This document shows, in pieces, positions 1 to 12,277 of a DNA stretch of 64,000 nucleotides (the stretch's first letter is position 1; every line of letters starts with the position of its first letter). Source of the stretch: Lantana camara (lineage: Eukaryota > Streptophyta > Magnoliopsida > Lamiales > Verbenaceae); NCBI GenBank assembly GCA_037501455.1, contig CM074863.1, positions 12,706,001-12,770,000 of the forward strand, in the 5' to 3' direction. The notes beneath the pieces were generated by a model that saw only the letters and a program-made list of their open reading frames with translations, was not told where the DNA came from and did no database searches. Position numbers and translations under genes: made by a program.

Positions 1-175
1 TTTTCCATTAAACATCTTTATTGATGATTATGTCATAAGTGCATTCGTCATAATCGGACGCCATCACACTAATGGATAAGTTGGATCTGTTAAGATTTCT
101 ACATTTTGGAAATAAGTTGAAATAATTATGTTTGTTTTGTATATAATATGATCTAATTGTCGAATCGGCTCACAG

Positions 176-3150
176 GCACAGAAAATATTTGGAAACAGAT
201 GGACTGAAATTGCAAAGGTGGTATCAGGCAGGTAATTATCTGAAATACTAGTCATCTAGGTGTGTTTATTTACTTGGAAAAATCATTTTTTTCTTGTTAA
301 TAACTTGTCTTAATCTCCCAGAACTGATAATGCTGTGAAGAATCGATTCACCACTCTGTGCAAGAAGAGAGCCAAGAATGAAGCCTTAGCAAAAGAAAAC
401 AATACCACTTCTTACATCAACTTAAACAACAAAAGGATTATATTCCCAAATGAGCTTTGTTCGGGAGGGTCGGAGATTGCCGCACCTCTTAAAAAGATGC
501 GGTATGCTTATAATTTCAACTTCCCAATATTTTGAAATATGTTATTGGTGTCAATGATCTTACAAAGCTGCAATTTATTTTCTTGATCTAGGACCTATGT
601 CCCAAATACAACAAAAAACCAAGAAGAAAAATTAGCCTGTGAATCTGATGTTGCAGATCATCTACTTAGACCTCCTTTTGCAGTAATAGCTCAAAATGCT
701 GGTAGTTGTGAGGTTAACTTTGCTAGTCAGCTGCATGCCAGCCACATAAAGGAGGCAACAGTGGATGAATGTGAGTTCAAGAGCTTAGAAGTACCAATCA
801 CTAAAGAAAAGATTATATTTTGCAGGGTTTTTGGATAAGCTTGCTTTAACAGCTTATAAGTTCCTAGAGCTTATAAAGATGTTTTTGGAGATTATAAGCT
901 CCTCTACTTATTTTATATATAAGTTTGTTAAGAGTGTTTGGAAAAAATAAGGTCTACTTGCTTATAAAGTGTTCTGGTTGTGTATAAGTTGTAATTGTTT
1001 TTGGTAAAAATGAGAGCTTAAAAGTTCTGTTTTGTGAAATAAGGATGAAAAATAAGTTCTTCAACTTAAATAACTGTTATATTTGAGATGATAGAATTGT
1101 AAAATTAAAAGAAAATTGAGGATATTCATTTCATTTTAGTGTTTGGAATTAGATGTTATAAATGTTTAGAATAAAGTTGTCTGGTACTGGCTTTTCTTTT
1201 ATTAGGAGATTATAAGCTCCAAACAACCTATTTGGGAGCTTATAAGCTCCCGATCTGAAAAATTTACCGAACACTTGAGGAGTTTATAAGCTTGTTTTAG
1301 TTCACAATTTGACTCGAGTGCAAACAGAAAGAGGATATATTTTTCACATTTTTCTTGATGCAGCTGAAAATAAAAAAACGGGAGGAACATTTATTAAGAA
1401 GGATGATCCAAAGATGCTTGTGCTGATGCAGCAAGCAGAATTGCTAAGTTCACTTGCAATCAAAGTTAACTCAGAGAAGACAGACCAGAGTCTTGAAACA
1501 GCCTGGATGGTATAAAGAGCTTTATCTTCAAGCATTTTTCATGATAATGATTGTAATATTTTCATATAACACGAAGTTTGCAAACAAACATTTCCCAGGT
1601 TCTTCAAGATTTTTTGAAACAAAACAAAGAAAGTGACCTTCTCACAGCCAGAAATCCTGACACTGATTTTGAGATTGAGAAGTTCAAAGAGTTAGTGGAG
1701 GATTTAAAGAACAGTAATGAATGCAGCAGACAGTCTTGGAGGTAACTTATTATGCAAAGCCGGTTTGACTTAAAGTCTTATTTGCTTGATTATAGCTTCT
1801 GAGTGATAGCCGTTTTTGCAGGGAGGCTGATATATACGAGTCATCTCCAGAAAGCTCTGAATACAGTACAGGATCGACTCTGCTGTCAAACGTGCCTGCT
1901 GATAAAACAGAAGAATGTCAGTTACAATCTAATCAATTGGATAATCAAAATTGTGTTGCTGTGGAAAGTGGAATATGCCATAATGCAAGCACGAACGAAG
2001 GTACAAATATAACATGTTCGTGTTTAAGCTGTAGAATATGGGACTGTTGTTGGAAGCTGATATTATGTGTGTTGTTGATGCAGTGAACAAGATTTTAGCA
2101 TGCAATCATATGGAAGATAACAACGAGGAAGTATGTGAATATTCTAATGCAGAATTTGGTTCCCCTCTTCACGTCACTCCACTGTTCACATCATTGGCAG
2201 CAACAATTCCCAGCCCGAAATTTTCTGAAAGTGTAAGAACTTTAAGCTTCTGAAGTCTCTGGTCAAAAACGTAATAAGGAAATTCACTGGAACTCTGAAA
2301 ATTTTCATCATCTTAGTAAATCCCACGCCACAAATCAATGCGAATATTCGTAGTTTTGGGGGGATAAAAACACTTTACCATCCAAACTATATTACTTTTC
2401 ACAGTTTAGATCCAACTTCTTTCTGTTGATTGCCACCTAAATTGCATTTCTTTGCAGTTTATCTCCTAATCTTACTTTTCCGGAAAAAAAAAACTTTGGC
2501 CAAAATTTGGGGACATGTATGACTCGGGCAACTTTTTTTTATTCTCCAGAAGAATGAGATCAGGAGGTAAACTGCAACAAAATACAAACTTGGGAGTCGA
2601 TTGTTAACAAGTTTGGGAAAAGTGCTATGGTTTGGATTGTTTTAAGTGCTATTATCCCTCTTTTTAAGCACATAGATATGTCCCCTAAAGAATAAGTTGT
2701 TATTAGGTTTTACATTCGAGTGCAGTTTGTGTCTAAAAGTTCCTTCATGTGTGCATCTATTTTTCTGGGGTAAACATCTCACTCTCTCAAACTTGATGAT
2801 TCAGAATCACTAAAAGAATCAGTACCCAAAGTTTCACCGAATGAGCTTACATGATAACCCAGCTCACAAAAGTTATTGCCGAGATTCTGTTTCATGTTTT
2901 GGAAAGATACTGGTTATGGGACCACCATAACACTTGGAAAACATATGAACCCCTTGCATATAACACAGGCTGGGTGTTTTCCTTCTATCTTAATATGAAT
3001 TTTTATTCACATACCTTTTTTTTACCATCAATCATGCAGGAAAAGCACTTCTTAATGAAAACACTAGGAATGGATTCAAACTGTGTGAGTCCAATCGCTA
3101 ATCCTTCCCAACCTCCACCATGCAAGAGATCCCTCCTCCATTGTCTATGA
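176..3150 (+). CDS. MYB88/MYB124: FOUR LIPS/MYB88-type R2R3-MYB transcription factor, 3' part
   Basis: Partial gene; upstream exons lie outside the window. Exons read at 176-231, 322-501, 592-770, 1364-1509, 1599-1741, 1822-2000, 2084-2232 and 3040-3150, with GT-AG ends and matching phases. The first two exons encode the end of the R3 repeat (FGNRWTEIAKVVSGR then TDNAVKNRF), followed by the family-specific KKRAKNEA. Later blocks typical of FLP/MYB88 are KKDDPK, LMQQAELLSSLA, KELVEDLKNSN, VTPLFTSLAATIPSPKFSES, and the C-terminal KTLGMDS with NPSQPPPCKR. Arabidopsis FLP and MYB88 are nuclear regulators that limit divisions in the stomatal lineage; the same role here is inference from family membership. 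The 771-1363 intron holds a MITE-like insertion. No stop or frame break was seen across the eight exons, so the gene is probably functional. Confidence 0.93.
824..1306. repeat. MITE-like insertion in the MYB intron
   Basis: The intron contains many copies of the motif ataagct or its complement agcttat, arranged in both orientations (about 835-905, 1205-1250 and 1285-1300). The two ends resemble each other as inverted repeats. A similar motif-rich stretch lies at 50641-50860. This suggests a non-autonomous DNA transposon. The exact ends and target duplication could not be fixed by eye. Confidence 0.4.
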
Positions 3151-4707
3151 CTCGGAACCACCATAATTACCTATTGGGATTTTTCATAATGTGTAGATCT
3201 TTCTTTTTCTACTTTCTTCTTGGGAGTTGTTCTGTTCTCGGAATGCAGACATCTCCACCTGAGTTTTTCCAAATGTGTGAAGATCCGCTTTTGAAGAGGC
3301 TGCTAAGGAGCATCCTACTTTTTCTTCTGAAGATCAAAGGCCATGATCTGCATCCTCAACTTTTCTTCATGTGTGCTTTTCTAAGGTGTGTCATTCTTTT
3401 GATTTGTCCCGGAACTTGGATATGGCTATCCTCTGTTCCAGTCGGTTTTTTCCCCGGCTACATAAGCCTAATGTACAGATAGAATCAATACTAAAACTCT
3501 TAGTTATAATTTTTTAAGTGTAACTATACAGTGGCACCTCGCCCAGAGAGATCAACAATAGGAATAGGAAATGGACTATATTACGACACATCTTTTGGTG
3601 TGTTCTTAGTGTGCAGAGAGTACTATGTAATAAGTTTCCATGGTGTTCTAATCTTTTTTGTTCCTTCTTTTCTTACATGAATGTAAACCTACATACTTAT
3701 TGGTTTCGGAGAATGTAATGGAAACTATTGGTGTGCATACATGTTTTTCTATTCCTGTCTGAATATATGTTGAACTTCTGAAAACATAAGCTGGAAACAG
3801 GCAAATTAATGATGCACTAAGCAAGATTGGATCGAACGACTTACAGAAAGAAAAGCTTCATGCTTTTCACTCGGGCTTTTCGTGCTCGTCTCTCCTCTGC
3901 CTGACTCTAGCTGTAAAACTGTGTATGTCTGTATTTGTGGGGTGAGGGGTTAGGGGGGTCTGATGGCTGGTATTTAACTTGGTCAGCGGTTGGTGGAGGA
4001 GGACAAGTGTTATCATCACCAATGCAAAAGCTATTGGTAAAAGAAGGGAGGGAAATCTGTACAAAATAAAGTTTGCTTTCACAGCTTCACTCCTCAACAT
4101 GAATTTACAGAAAAACCTTTGGTTGATCTTGAATTTCCGGCTTCAAGTGGTTTAATCCTGAGGACAAGTTAGTAATTTGCATGCTCTTATGTGATCAAAA
4201 CCGAGGGCCTACCCAGTTGGGGACCTCAATTATATTAGGGCAACTTTAACCCACCCATGTTAAGATTATTAATGGTGGTCCACCTCATTAGCACTTAAGT
4301 GTTACTTCTTTTTGCTAAAAAGAAATGGACTACATTTTAAATTAGTATTTTATTTTTTGGAGGTAAACACATCCACTATATATATATACACACACACACA
4401 TGTTAGTGAGGTAATATGTAAGAAAATGGTTTAATTTAAAATTGTAAAGTGAAGCCTCTTCTTAAAATGGTTAATGTTATTTCTTTCAAAGTATTTTTTT
4501 TTTTTTTAAATAATCACCGATAATAATAAAAAATGAATTATGAGACCAGATTAACTAACAAGAAAGGCATATGCCAAAACTTCCATTAATGGTGTATTAG
4601 TATAAGAATCTATGCAAATACATTCTCCTAAGCTGATATCTTATCAGAAGGGAAACAAAAATTGCTACATCTTACTATCTTAGTATATCAACTCAATGAT
4701 CCAGCAA
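3151..4707. other. Intergenic region between convergent genes
   Basis: This stretch holds the 3' UTR of the MYB gene and the 3' UTR side of the minus-strand transporter gene. Apart from a short TA/CA dinucleotide run near 4378-4400 and oligo-T near 4495-4507, I see no repeat family and no convincing coding sequence. The short open frames here have no recognisable domain. Confidence 0.6.
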
Positions 4708-7301
4708 TTAGGTGGACTTTCTCTTCTTCTGTGTTCTCTTCAGCTTCTTCCACTTGAGGTAAATCTGGTAAGACAAGCCAGAGAACACCATGAAAACGCT
4801 TCCCCATTGTTTCCCGGAGAGAGGGTTTCCGCTCAGCAGGGATGAAACGACTATGCTCACAAATTTCCTGGTTGTGGTTATGGTTGTGTTCGTCAACGAA
4901 CCAAACCGACTGATGGTTAAGAATATGAAGTTCTGGCCCACGGCACCGCACAGGCAGTAGAGGAAAATGTCCCATGCTGCTTCTGGGTGCTCCTTGCAGA
5001 ATTGAACTGCTTCGTAACCAATAGCAGTCGGCCACCCAAACATGAATACCATGTTGTAAATTGTGCCCCATAAGTTCATTCCCAGCATTATGTTCCATGC
5101 ACTTGTCTTAGGGTACCTGAATAAAGAGTTGGTTAGTGTATTAATAACAACTCCCAAGAAACTAATTTAACCGACATTCTTGATTTGTTTATATAGAGCT
5201 TTAAGGAACTGACTCTATTTACCTAGCTGTAATTGAATCTTGGGTTGCGTTGGTGAATCCATCAAAAGCTAGGTTCAGAAAACAAAGCCCGTATCCAAGT
5301 GGAGCATTTGGGTGTGCTAGTTTGTTAATTGTCTTTGAGCTAGTCTGCAGGGGAAACAAGATTAAATTCAGAGATAATGCCATTATCTGGCAAAATTGAT
5401 AGTCAAAGTTGCTCATTGGGACCAATACTCTGATTCCATGATTGCAGACTAGACGCCCTAATATACTGCATATTTTGAATTGTGAATAGTAAATAGAATT
5501 TGTTTTTCAATCTCTTGATACTTGGAAATGGAAAGAATTTAACATAAACAATATATGAACTTTTTGATGTTCTTATCTTTCTAACTTTTTACCTTTAGAA
5601 GTGCAAAAGTGGACACACCACCAGCAACAAGCAGCGTGCAAACATACTCAGGAATGGTATATCTAATCCCGTAAACTAGTGTTCCCATCAGCATCACTGC
5701 ACAAGAGAATGTGAGTCAATAAACAAGAGAGATGCAGTTATTAATTTTATCGTCAACCTAAGAAAATCATGAGCAAGTACCATTAGCTAATCATGGTAAT
5801 TATCCTAAAAAATTACCATGCCATTTATCATTAACTGCTTAAATATGCCAATCTATACCTCCAGTGCATAATGAGATCTCAATATCATTGCTTAATTTTC
5901 TTCCTTATCTATTTCAAAGTTCTATAACAGATGTAACATACATATTCTACTCAACTTCTTGACAGAGAACATAGACCTTTCAGTTAGCAAACAGACCAGG
6001 AGTAAGTCTGAATCTAAGGTTGGTTTTTTATTGACAACTTACTTCAACATGAACACAAAACAGTGAGTTTTCCTTCATTTTGAATCTAAAACATGTGTTG
6101 TACCAAAAGTATCATGAAAGGGGGGCAAAAAAAACAATTTCCATCAATAGCTCACCTGGAATCATTTTAGAGGATTTCGCCAACACCTACAATTAAAAAT
6201 GCCAACATTAGTTCACACTTATTAAATGAGACATCCAAATCTGTTGTAAATTTCCTTTCAAAACTAACTTCAGAGAATGACTCCTTCGTAATTAGAAATG
6301 CCTTACATATCTTTTTATTAAGTCCTCATGATAAAACTCCAGTCATTTATAGTATTATGACACTAATGCAACTTGCCAATCAAGTGAAGAGCGTGGCACA
6401 TACAGCATAAGTCTAAATCTATACAGGCGAAAGATCAATCAAGAAACACAACAAATTAAAATGTAGAAAAGCACAAAGTGAACAACAACAAATTTCTTAT
6501 TAATGCATAAAAGGTCACATGGAAAAAGAGAAAAGAATGTGCAGGAACATACCTGAGCAGGATAACTAATGTACTTTAATGCTTCAATCCCCATAGCCGG
6601 TCCAATAGTGTTGGTGATACCAGCACTCCAGTAGCTCCACCACGGAGCACCGCCATTGCCACCATTGGACCAAATCTTCATCACTATTAAGCACGACTCA
6701 ACATCATTGATAATCATCCATGTACAGGGAACTATAATTTAACAGCCAAAGAGTAAATCATATACTTACTTATAAATGACCATATCAAACAAACTACATT
6801 TTGAGCCAGGTTCAAGAATGCCAGGTGCTCAAACCTCTTTTTATCTGGCCCAAATCTCTTCGTCGACCTAAATCAACATATAATCCAGAATTCAAATTAA
6901 ATGCTCACAGACAATAAATAACAAATTACATGTAAAAAAAAGGAGTGAAAATCACTTTAAATATATCACAGATACCGAAATAAGCGCATTATAATGCCGC
7001 GGTTCTAAAAGGTAAGATATTAGCATCATACAGCCCGAAAACTCAATAATTCCCACATAGATCCCCAAACCCAATTTCCCGAAATTTCCAGATAATTAAT
7101 TGGTTCCTCAAAATTTCAGCCTTGTAAAACACAATGTTAACAGATTGCACCTAAAAGCTTAGCTACAGCAATAATAAAAGGTCTACAAAATTCTTACACA
7201 GCCTCTTGAAGGACGCCTTGATAAATATAAGCCGACCAAATGCCGACGACACAGAATGCTAGCAGAAATATGCGGCGGAGCCCGGCGCCGTGAGACTCCA
7301 T
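4708..7301 (-). CDS. UTR3: UDP-galactose/UDP-glucose transporter, UTR3 type
   Basis: Complete seven-exon gene on the minus strand. Exons: 7301-7198, 6867-6770, 6683-6553, 6186-6156, 5696-5593, 5344-5223 and 5116-4708. All junctions are GT-AG and phases agree, giving 999 nt, 332 residues. The start MESHGAGLRR and the blocks KRFEHLAFLNLAQN, GGAPWWSYWSAGITNTIGPA, LAKSSKMIP, HPNAPLGYGLCFLNLAFDGF, GMNLWGTIYNMVFMFG and NFIFLTISRFGSLTNTTITT match the Arabidopsis UTR3 pattern closely and in order. The family is multi-pass antiporters of the drug/metabolite superfamily that move UDP-glucose or UDP-galactose into the ER/Golgi in exchange for UMP. In Arabidopsis UTR3 acts with UTR1 in ER protein quality control and pollen. 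The lysine-rich C-terminus (KKRKST) fits an ER-retrieval tail, which is inference. The exon of 31 nt (6156-6186) is unusually small. Confidence 0.95.
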
Positions 7302-7987
7302 TGCAGTACAAAATCCTCAGAAACAACCAGATCGCCGCCACGCGAAGTGTTCTCCGATCGCCCAAACAGCTGCCTTTTCTTCCTTTATGTGGGATTCTTC
7401 AGTGTCGTTGGAATGAATTCTGTCGGGTATGTTCGTTGGCGTGGGAAATGTGTAAAGAGAGAAGAGGTGGGATTGGAACTACGTGGATTTCCACGTGGCG
7501 TTTTCTGAGTGGCTGGAGGACGTTGAAGTGGAACGTGATTGGTTGGGAGGACGCGGACTACTCACATTTGACTGGCGTACGTGGTCCGCCAAAGGAGGCG
7601 TAGCGGGTCGGGTTTTAAAGTGGGTGTGGGCCCCACCCATTAGATGGCTCTCGAATCTCGGGGCCCGATTAGATATAGACATATTGAAATAAATTTAAAA
7701 CTTGATCGTTTTGCCGTTTGCGTAATTTACTTCTTTACTGTCTGTAAGCTAAAATTGCAGGTTGCAAGAAAGGTAATCAAAAGTACCTTGATCTGACCCA
7801 ATCTAGAATGGGCCTGATCCTACAAAATCTTGCAGAAACAGGCTTTGGCCCATTCTTTAAATCAACATATATATATGTGCCAGGCCCAGAGATCCATGAA
7901 GGGTCTGGCCCGAGGTTCAATTCGGAGCGAGCCATAGCAGTCCGGAATCCGGATGTTGTAGTTCGCCTAAAGAAGTTATATATATAT
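7302..7987. other. Upstream region of the transporter gene
   Basis: GC-richer than the surroundings directly upstream of the minus-strand start (7302-7660), as expected for a promoter and 5' UTR of a housekeeping-type gene. I cannot point to a specific TATA box or transcription start. From about 7680 onward the DNA becomes AT-rich with no recognised feature. Confidence 0.4.
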
Positions 7988-8082
7988 TACCACTTGGTCA
8001 ACCCCTGTTGGCAATGTCCAGAGTTCGAATCTTTTTGGTCACTTGAGCCTTGAGGACGTGTGTGTGTTTAAAAAAAAAAAAG
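7988..8082 (+). repeat. Rearranged tRNA-derived SINE copy
   Basis: The right part (about 8017-8082) matches the 3' half of the SINE at 8935-9043: B-box-like gagttcgaatc, then tcacttgagc, gtgtgtgtgttt and a poly-A tract. The left part (about 7989-8011, accacttggtcaacccctgt) is the reverse complement of the SINE 5' end. The 5' end is therefore inverted relative to the 3' end, as can happen by twin priming or later rearrangement. AT-rich flanks hide the target duplication. Confidence 0.6.

Positions 8083-8085
<3 letters not shown>

Positions 8086-8118
<33 letters not shown>
8086..8118. repeat. (AT)n microsatellite
   Basis: Perfect or nearly perfect AT dinucleotide run directly after the poly-A tail of the rearranged SINE. 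A second run lies at 8379-8404. No function is implied. Confidence 0.9.
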
Positions 8119-8121
<3 letters not shown>

Positions 8122-8934
8122 AGGCCATAACTAAATATTCTATGAAGTGAATAATAGAAATAATTCAAGGGTTTTGGTCTAATAGTGACCGGTTAGATCA
8201 CAAGAGGTAGATTTTACCAGATTCTTTAAAAGGTCAAGGGAGGTCGGGGCTTCGAAACTTACTTATTAAAAAAGTCTCTTGGAGAGAGCTTTACTTGTCG
8301 TTGTCCGACTCGAACCAATTAAATAGGACTTAGAAAAAAAATAGAAATATAGCTAGTACTAAACTAATTGAAAAATACATATATATATATATATATATAT
8401 ATATGGGGAATTTTTATAGAATTCCCATTTTTTAAGAAGTAAAAAGTTGAAGACAAATTTGAAAACGTAGAGTGATGCAATTAGTATAGTTAATTAAGAC
8501 TGAAGAGGGTATTAGAGTGAGCTTAATTATAAGCTTTTGTAAAGGGCTTATAATTTGTTCATGAGGTTACGAGCATTTCCAAAGTGCAGAATATGAACTC
8601 AATTAAAATAATTTGAAAAATACCATTTCATTTTCATATCTCAAGTCTCAACACACTCATCTTCTTTTTGACCATATATTAGTTACCCAATTATCAATAT
8701 TGATTTATATGTTTTATAAGTTTATGGTCTTAGTTTTACCAAAAAAAATTATGGCTTATTTTTCTTAATTAAAATCCAACACCTCATAAAGCTCGGTCCA
8801 AAAGCATGTAATATTTAAGATAGACTACCTATAAATTCTTTAAAATAAGCTTAGTCAAATGCCACTTAAGCATTGAGTAGAGAGGTTGAAGTGTTGAAAT
8901 GGCAATATTAGGGCAAATTAAACATTGAAAACTT

Positions 8935-9043
8935 ACCAACAGGGGTTGGTCAAGTGGTTTGAGAGTTCTTTCTCGAAGGTAAGGTCCCGAGTTCGAATCC
9001 CTTGGATCACTTGGGGTGTGTGTATTAAAAAAAAAAAAAAAAG
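8935..9043 (+). repeat. tRNA-derived SINE with target-site duplication
   Basis: About 109 bp beginning ccaacaggggttggtcaagt. It carries a pol III A-box-like tggtcaagtggtt, a B-box-like gagttcgaatcc, a gtgtgtgt stretch and a poly-A tail. It is flanked by a perfect 13-bp duplication, acattgaaaactt, at 8922-8934 and 9044-9056. These are the hallmarks of a plant tRNA-related SINE. Related copies are at 7988-8082 (rearranged) and 36654-36760 (minus strand). Confidence 0.9.
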
Positions 9044-9056
9044 ACATTGAAAACTT

Positions 9057-12000
9057 GAAATAGCTTACACAAACAAAATATCAAATCAATTTCATAAAGT
9101 ATACCAAGATATCAGTATAAGTTGGGATTTTAACTTTTAGTTTTTAGTTTGAGCATATATGAGACATATCCTAAAATATAATTTTAGTTCGTCGATATTT
9201 TGTCCGAAATTCATCGAAAAATTCCAACTTAGGAAAGAAAAAAAAAAAAAAAAATACTACAAGCTTCCTCGGATTGTCATTGGAAATTTATACGACCAAA
9301 TTAAATATTAGCAAATCAAATTTCATTTTGTTACCGGACTTGAAATCCCGTTCCACCACTTCCCAATACTAATCGCGTTCGAATCTAAACATTCAAAAAG
9401 AAATATAACTAATTAGTTATGCCAACGTCGTGTTGGCAGTAAATTGACTAATGAAACTTAACTAATTCATTAGAAAGATAAACGTCATTTTGTTCAATTC
9501 TTCCAAACACCGTAGTTATAAATCTATTGTCAAAATATTATAACAAAACATATATAGTAAACCCTACGAATTTCTAATACGCACTATCACTAACATACAT
9601 GCACGACTTGGACAATGTCAAATGCCCAATAACAGTAAATATAATTTAACTTTAATTTTCTGAATATGTCAACTTATAAGAGATTCAAAACCATCGAAGA
9701 TCTGCAAAAGATATTGCTATGACCACAATTGTCGTCGCACTCACATGGTGCCCACTGATTATTTTTTACGTTAACTGTAATTTAATTTGATGCACTTTAT
9801 TTACTTTGAAAATTGTAAACGCCCACTTAATTAATTAGTCCATGATTATACTAATTAATGTCGCCTCACTTTGACTAAACTTGGTTAGAATTTGGATTAA
9901 ACATTTAATTCCCATACTTTACTGACCTAGTTAGGAACAAGAAAAGGGTACGAAAAAGTAAATAAAATTTTGAATGGTATATTAAATATTTAATTAATGT
10001 TAGAAGAAAGAATCATATAGTGGTGACTGGTGATTGATGGAAACTTATGAGAGCAAAAATTCTGCATCAATGGACCTTAGTGAGATGGAGATTTGAGGGT
10101 TTTCACTTGTGTGACTTAGGAGTTAGGTCTACATTCCCACGACTCAAGAGCTAATTTTATTTTTATTTATTTTTTTGATGGGTCATATATATATATATAT
10201 AAAGAATTGGATTCTAAAGTTACGATTTGAATTTATAAGTCCATGGATTTTTCCAATAATTTGCACCATGTGTCCCTACTCCCTACTATGGATCCTTTTC
10301 AACCAGCATTATTCTAGAAGTCCATTTTTCAGTAGTATGGTGTTGTGCATTTATAGCTAGTAGCTACATACTTTTAATACGGTTCGATTTCTCATAAATT
10401 AGTTAGAGAAATGGGGTATTTTTTCCGTATACATTTAAAAGTGTAATTTATTTGCATAAATATTTATTTTTTCCGACATAAGGGGCGATTGCAAAATTCT
10501 CTTGGGAGTTGGGACTAATCAAGATTTTAATTAGGAATTTAGTAATGTCTTAAGTTCTACTTCATTCTTTTGTTATTTTGGTGGGCCGGATTCGAAGAAT
10601 TTAAGGTTCAAACGCAGCAAAATAAAATGATACACACTTGTTCTTTTTGTAAAAAAAATGGTGACTGCAAAAATGTATGAGTGGAATAATGAAGATAGTA
10701 ATAACTTCTTCCCCAAAAATATTTAATTTTCGTTTCCATGATATTTAATTTTCACTTTTGACAAAAGTGGATGACTAAGTGAAGAACGAAAATATTAGTT
10801 CAAGATTTGGCTGTATATGAGTGGGGAGAGGTCTAGACTAAGCAGATTGAAAACCTTTAATATAGGAATGTAACTTTAACCATATAATATAATTACTCAT
10901 ATAATATAATATAATATAATAAATGCAGGCGAGATAAGGATAACAACAAATATCACCAACAATATATAGGACCATCCAAATTCCAAACCACTTCATATTT
11001 TATATTTTTATTTTAAAAATTTATCCAATATAAGCTAAGTTCTTTGTTAATTAATGTACGCGGCGCAATCATATGTTTTAAAAAATGTGATTGCAGAAAA
11101 TGTAATATATCATAAGTTTTAGTTACGGAAAATTAATAAAATAAAATAACACGGGCACGTGTGTGAGCATTTTTTAATGTTAAAATTTGTGAAAAAAGAA
11201 ATTATAAGAGAAGTAGTCAACTTGGGGTGTAAAGCAATGGGCTGAAATGTGAACGGGGTTGCGCATGCGGAGAAATTAGGTCTACGCGTTTAATTCTTTA
11301 CTTTAAACAATAGTGACACTGTCCTTTTCCAGCCTTTTAATTAGGTCCCATATTTATTTCCTTCCGTCCAGAACCAATCTAACTATTAACGTCTCCTTTC
11401 TGCTATGACTAAAATTTAAATGCCCATAAACCAATTGCAATAATCCCGAGTATTGTATACCCCTAGTCGGAGAATTCGAGTCCAAATCTAACTCTATCGA
11501 ACTCAATTATTATGTACACAGATGTTTTATAATTATTGTTTAGTTAATTACTTTTTATTAAATCTTTATCAATTATATGATGAGTGTAAAATTTTAATAA
11601 TTAATTTCAGATTCGGCAAAACGTGTGTATGAAATGTGATCAATTAAAATAATTATAGGGTGGGAGGAAATTTTTTAATGTGAATTCGATCTTATCAAGA
11701 AATTTTTTGTATTATTAATTGTGGGATGAGTGGAGAGTGCACGACAAGATAGCTCAATAATATGTAGTTTGTTGTCAAATATTATAAAATAATTTCCTAC
11801 AATATATTCCACAAAAAATTGTCAAAGCAAAAACCTTAAGACATATCGGGATTGACTCTTGGTGGCGTTTCTCTTGACCCCTCTTAAAATCAAGTCATGC
11901 CACCACTATAACAACAATCACATTTATTTCATCACATTTCCATTGTCATGTACAAAAAAGAAAAAAATAGCATACTTTGTGAGAGTTTTTAGTTAATTAA

Positions 12001-12277
12001 CCAAAAAGAAAACATATTTTTCTATTATTTTTATGATAAATTAAAAATATTTGATACGGATTTTGTTGTTGTGTAACTAAGCATCTGATATTAAGTTTTA
12101 CGGTTTGACTTTATCAGTCATAAAGTATACTATCATAATATCCAAAAATAAGGATTTTGAAGTTGATGAGCAAGAGTCTCTATAGTTGCCATGGGTTTGG
12201 GAATTAGTTCCGTAACTATATACATTTCTCGTTATCTACTTTAAAGATAGAAATAAAAGTTATCAAGTATATATATA
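9057..12277. other. AT-rich intergenic DNA
   Basis: About 3.2 kb with no open frame of recognisable family. It holds oligo-A and oligo-T runs (9238-9254), a short AT run near 10186-10201 and taatataa-type repeats near 10886-10920. No gene or RNA gene could be supported on either strand. Confidence 0.6.

Noticed and set aside
3867..4100. Minus-strand 77-codon frame between the MYB and transporter genes
   Set aside because: No domain, no splice context, and it overlaps UTR-like sequence.
8975..9005. A functional tRNA gene
   Set aside because: A- and B-box-like motifs are present, but there is no cloverleaf, and poly-A plus target duplication show a SINE.
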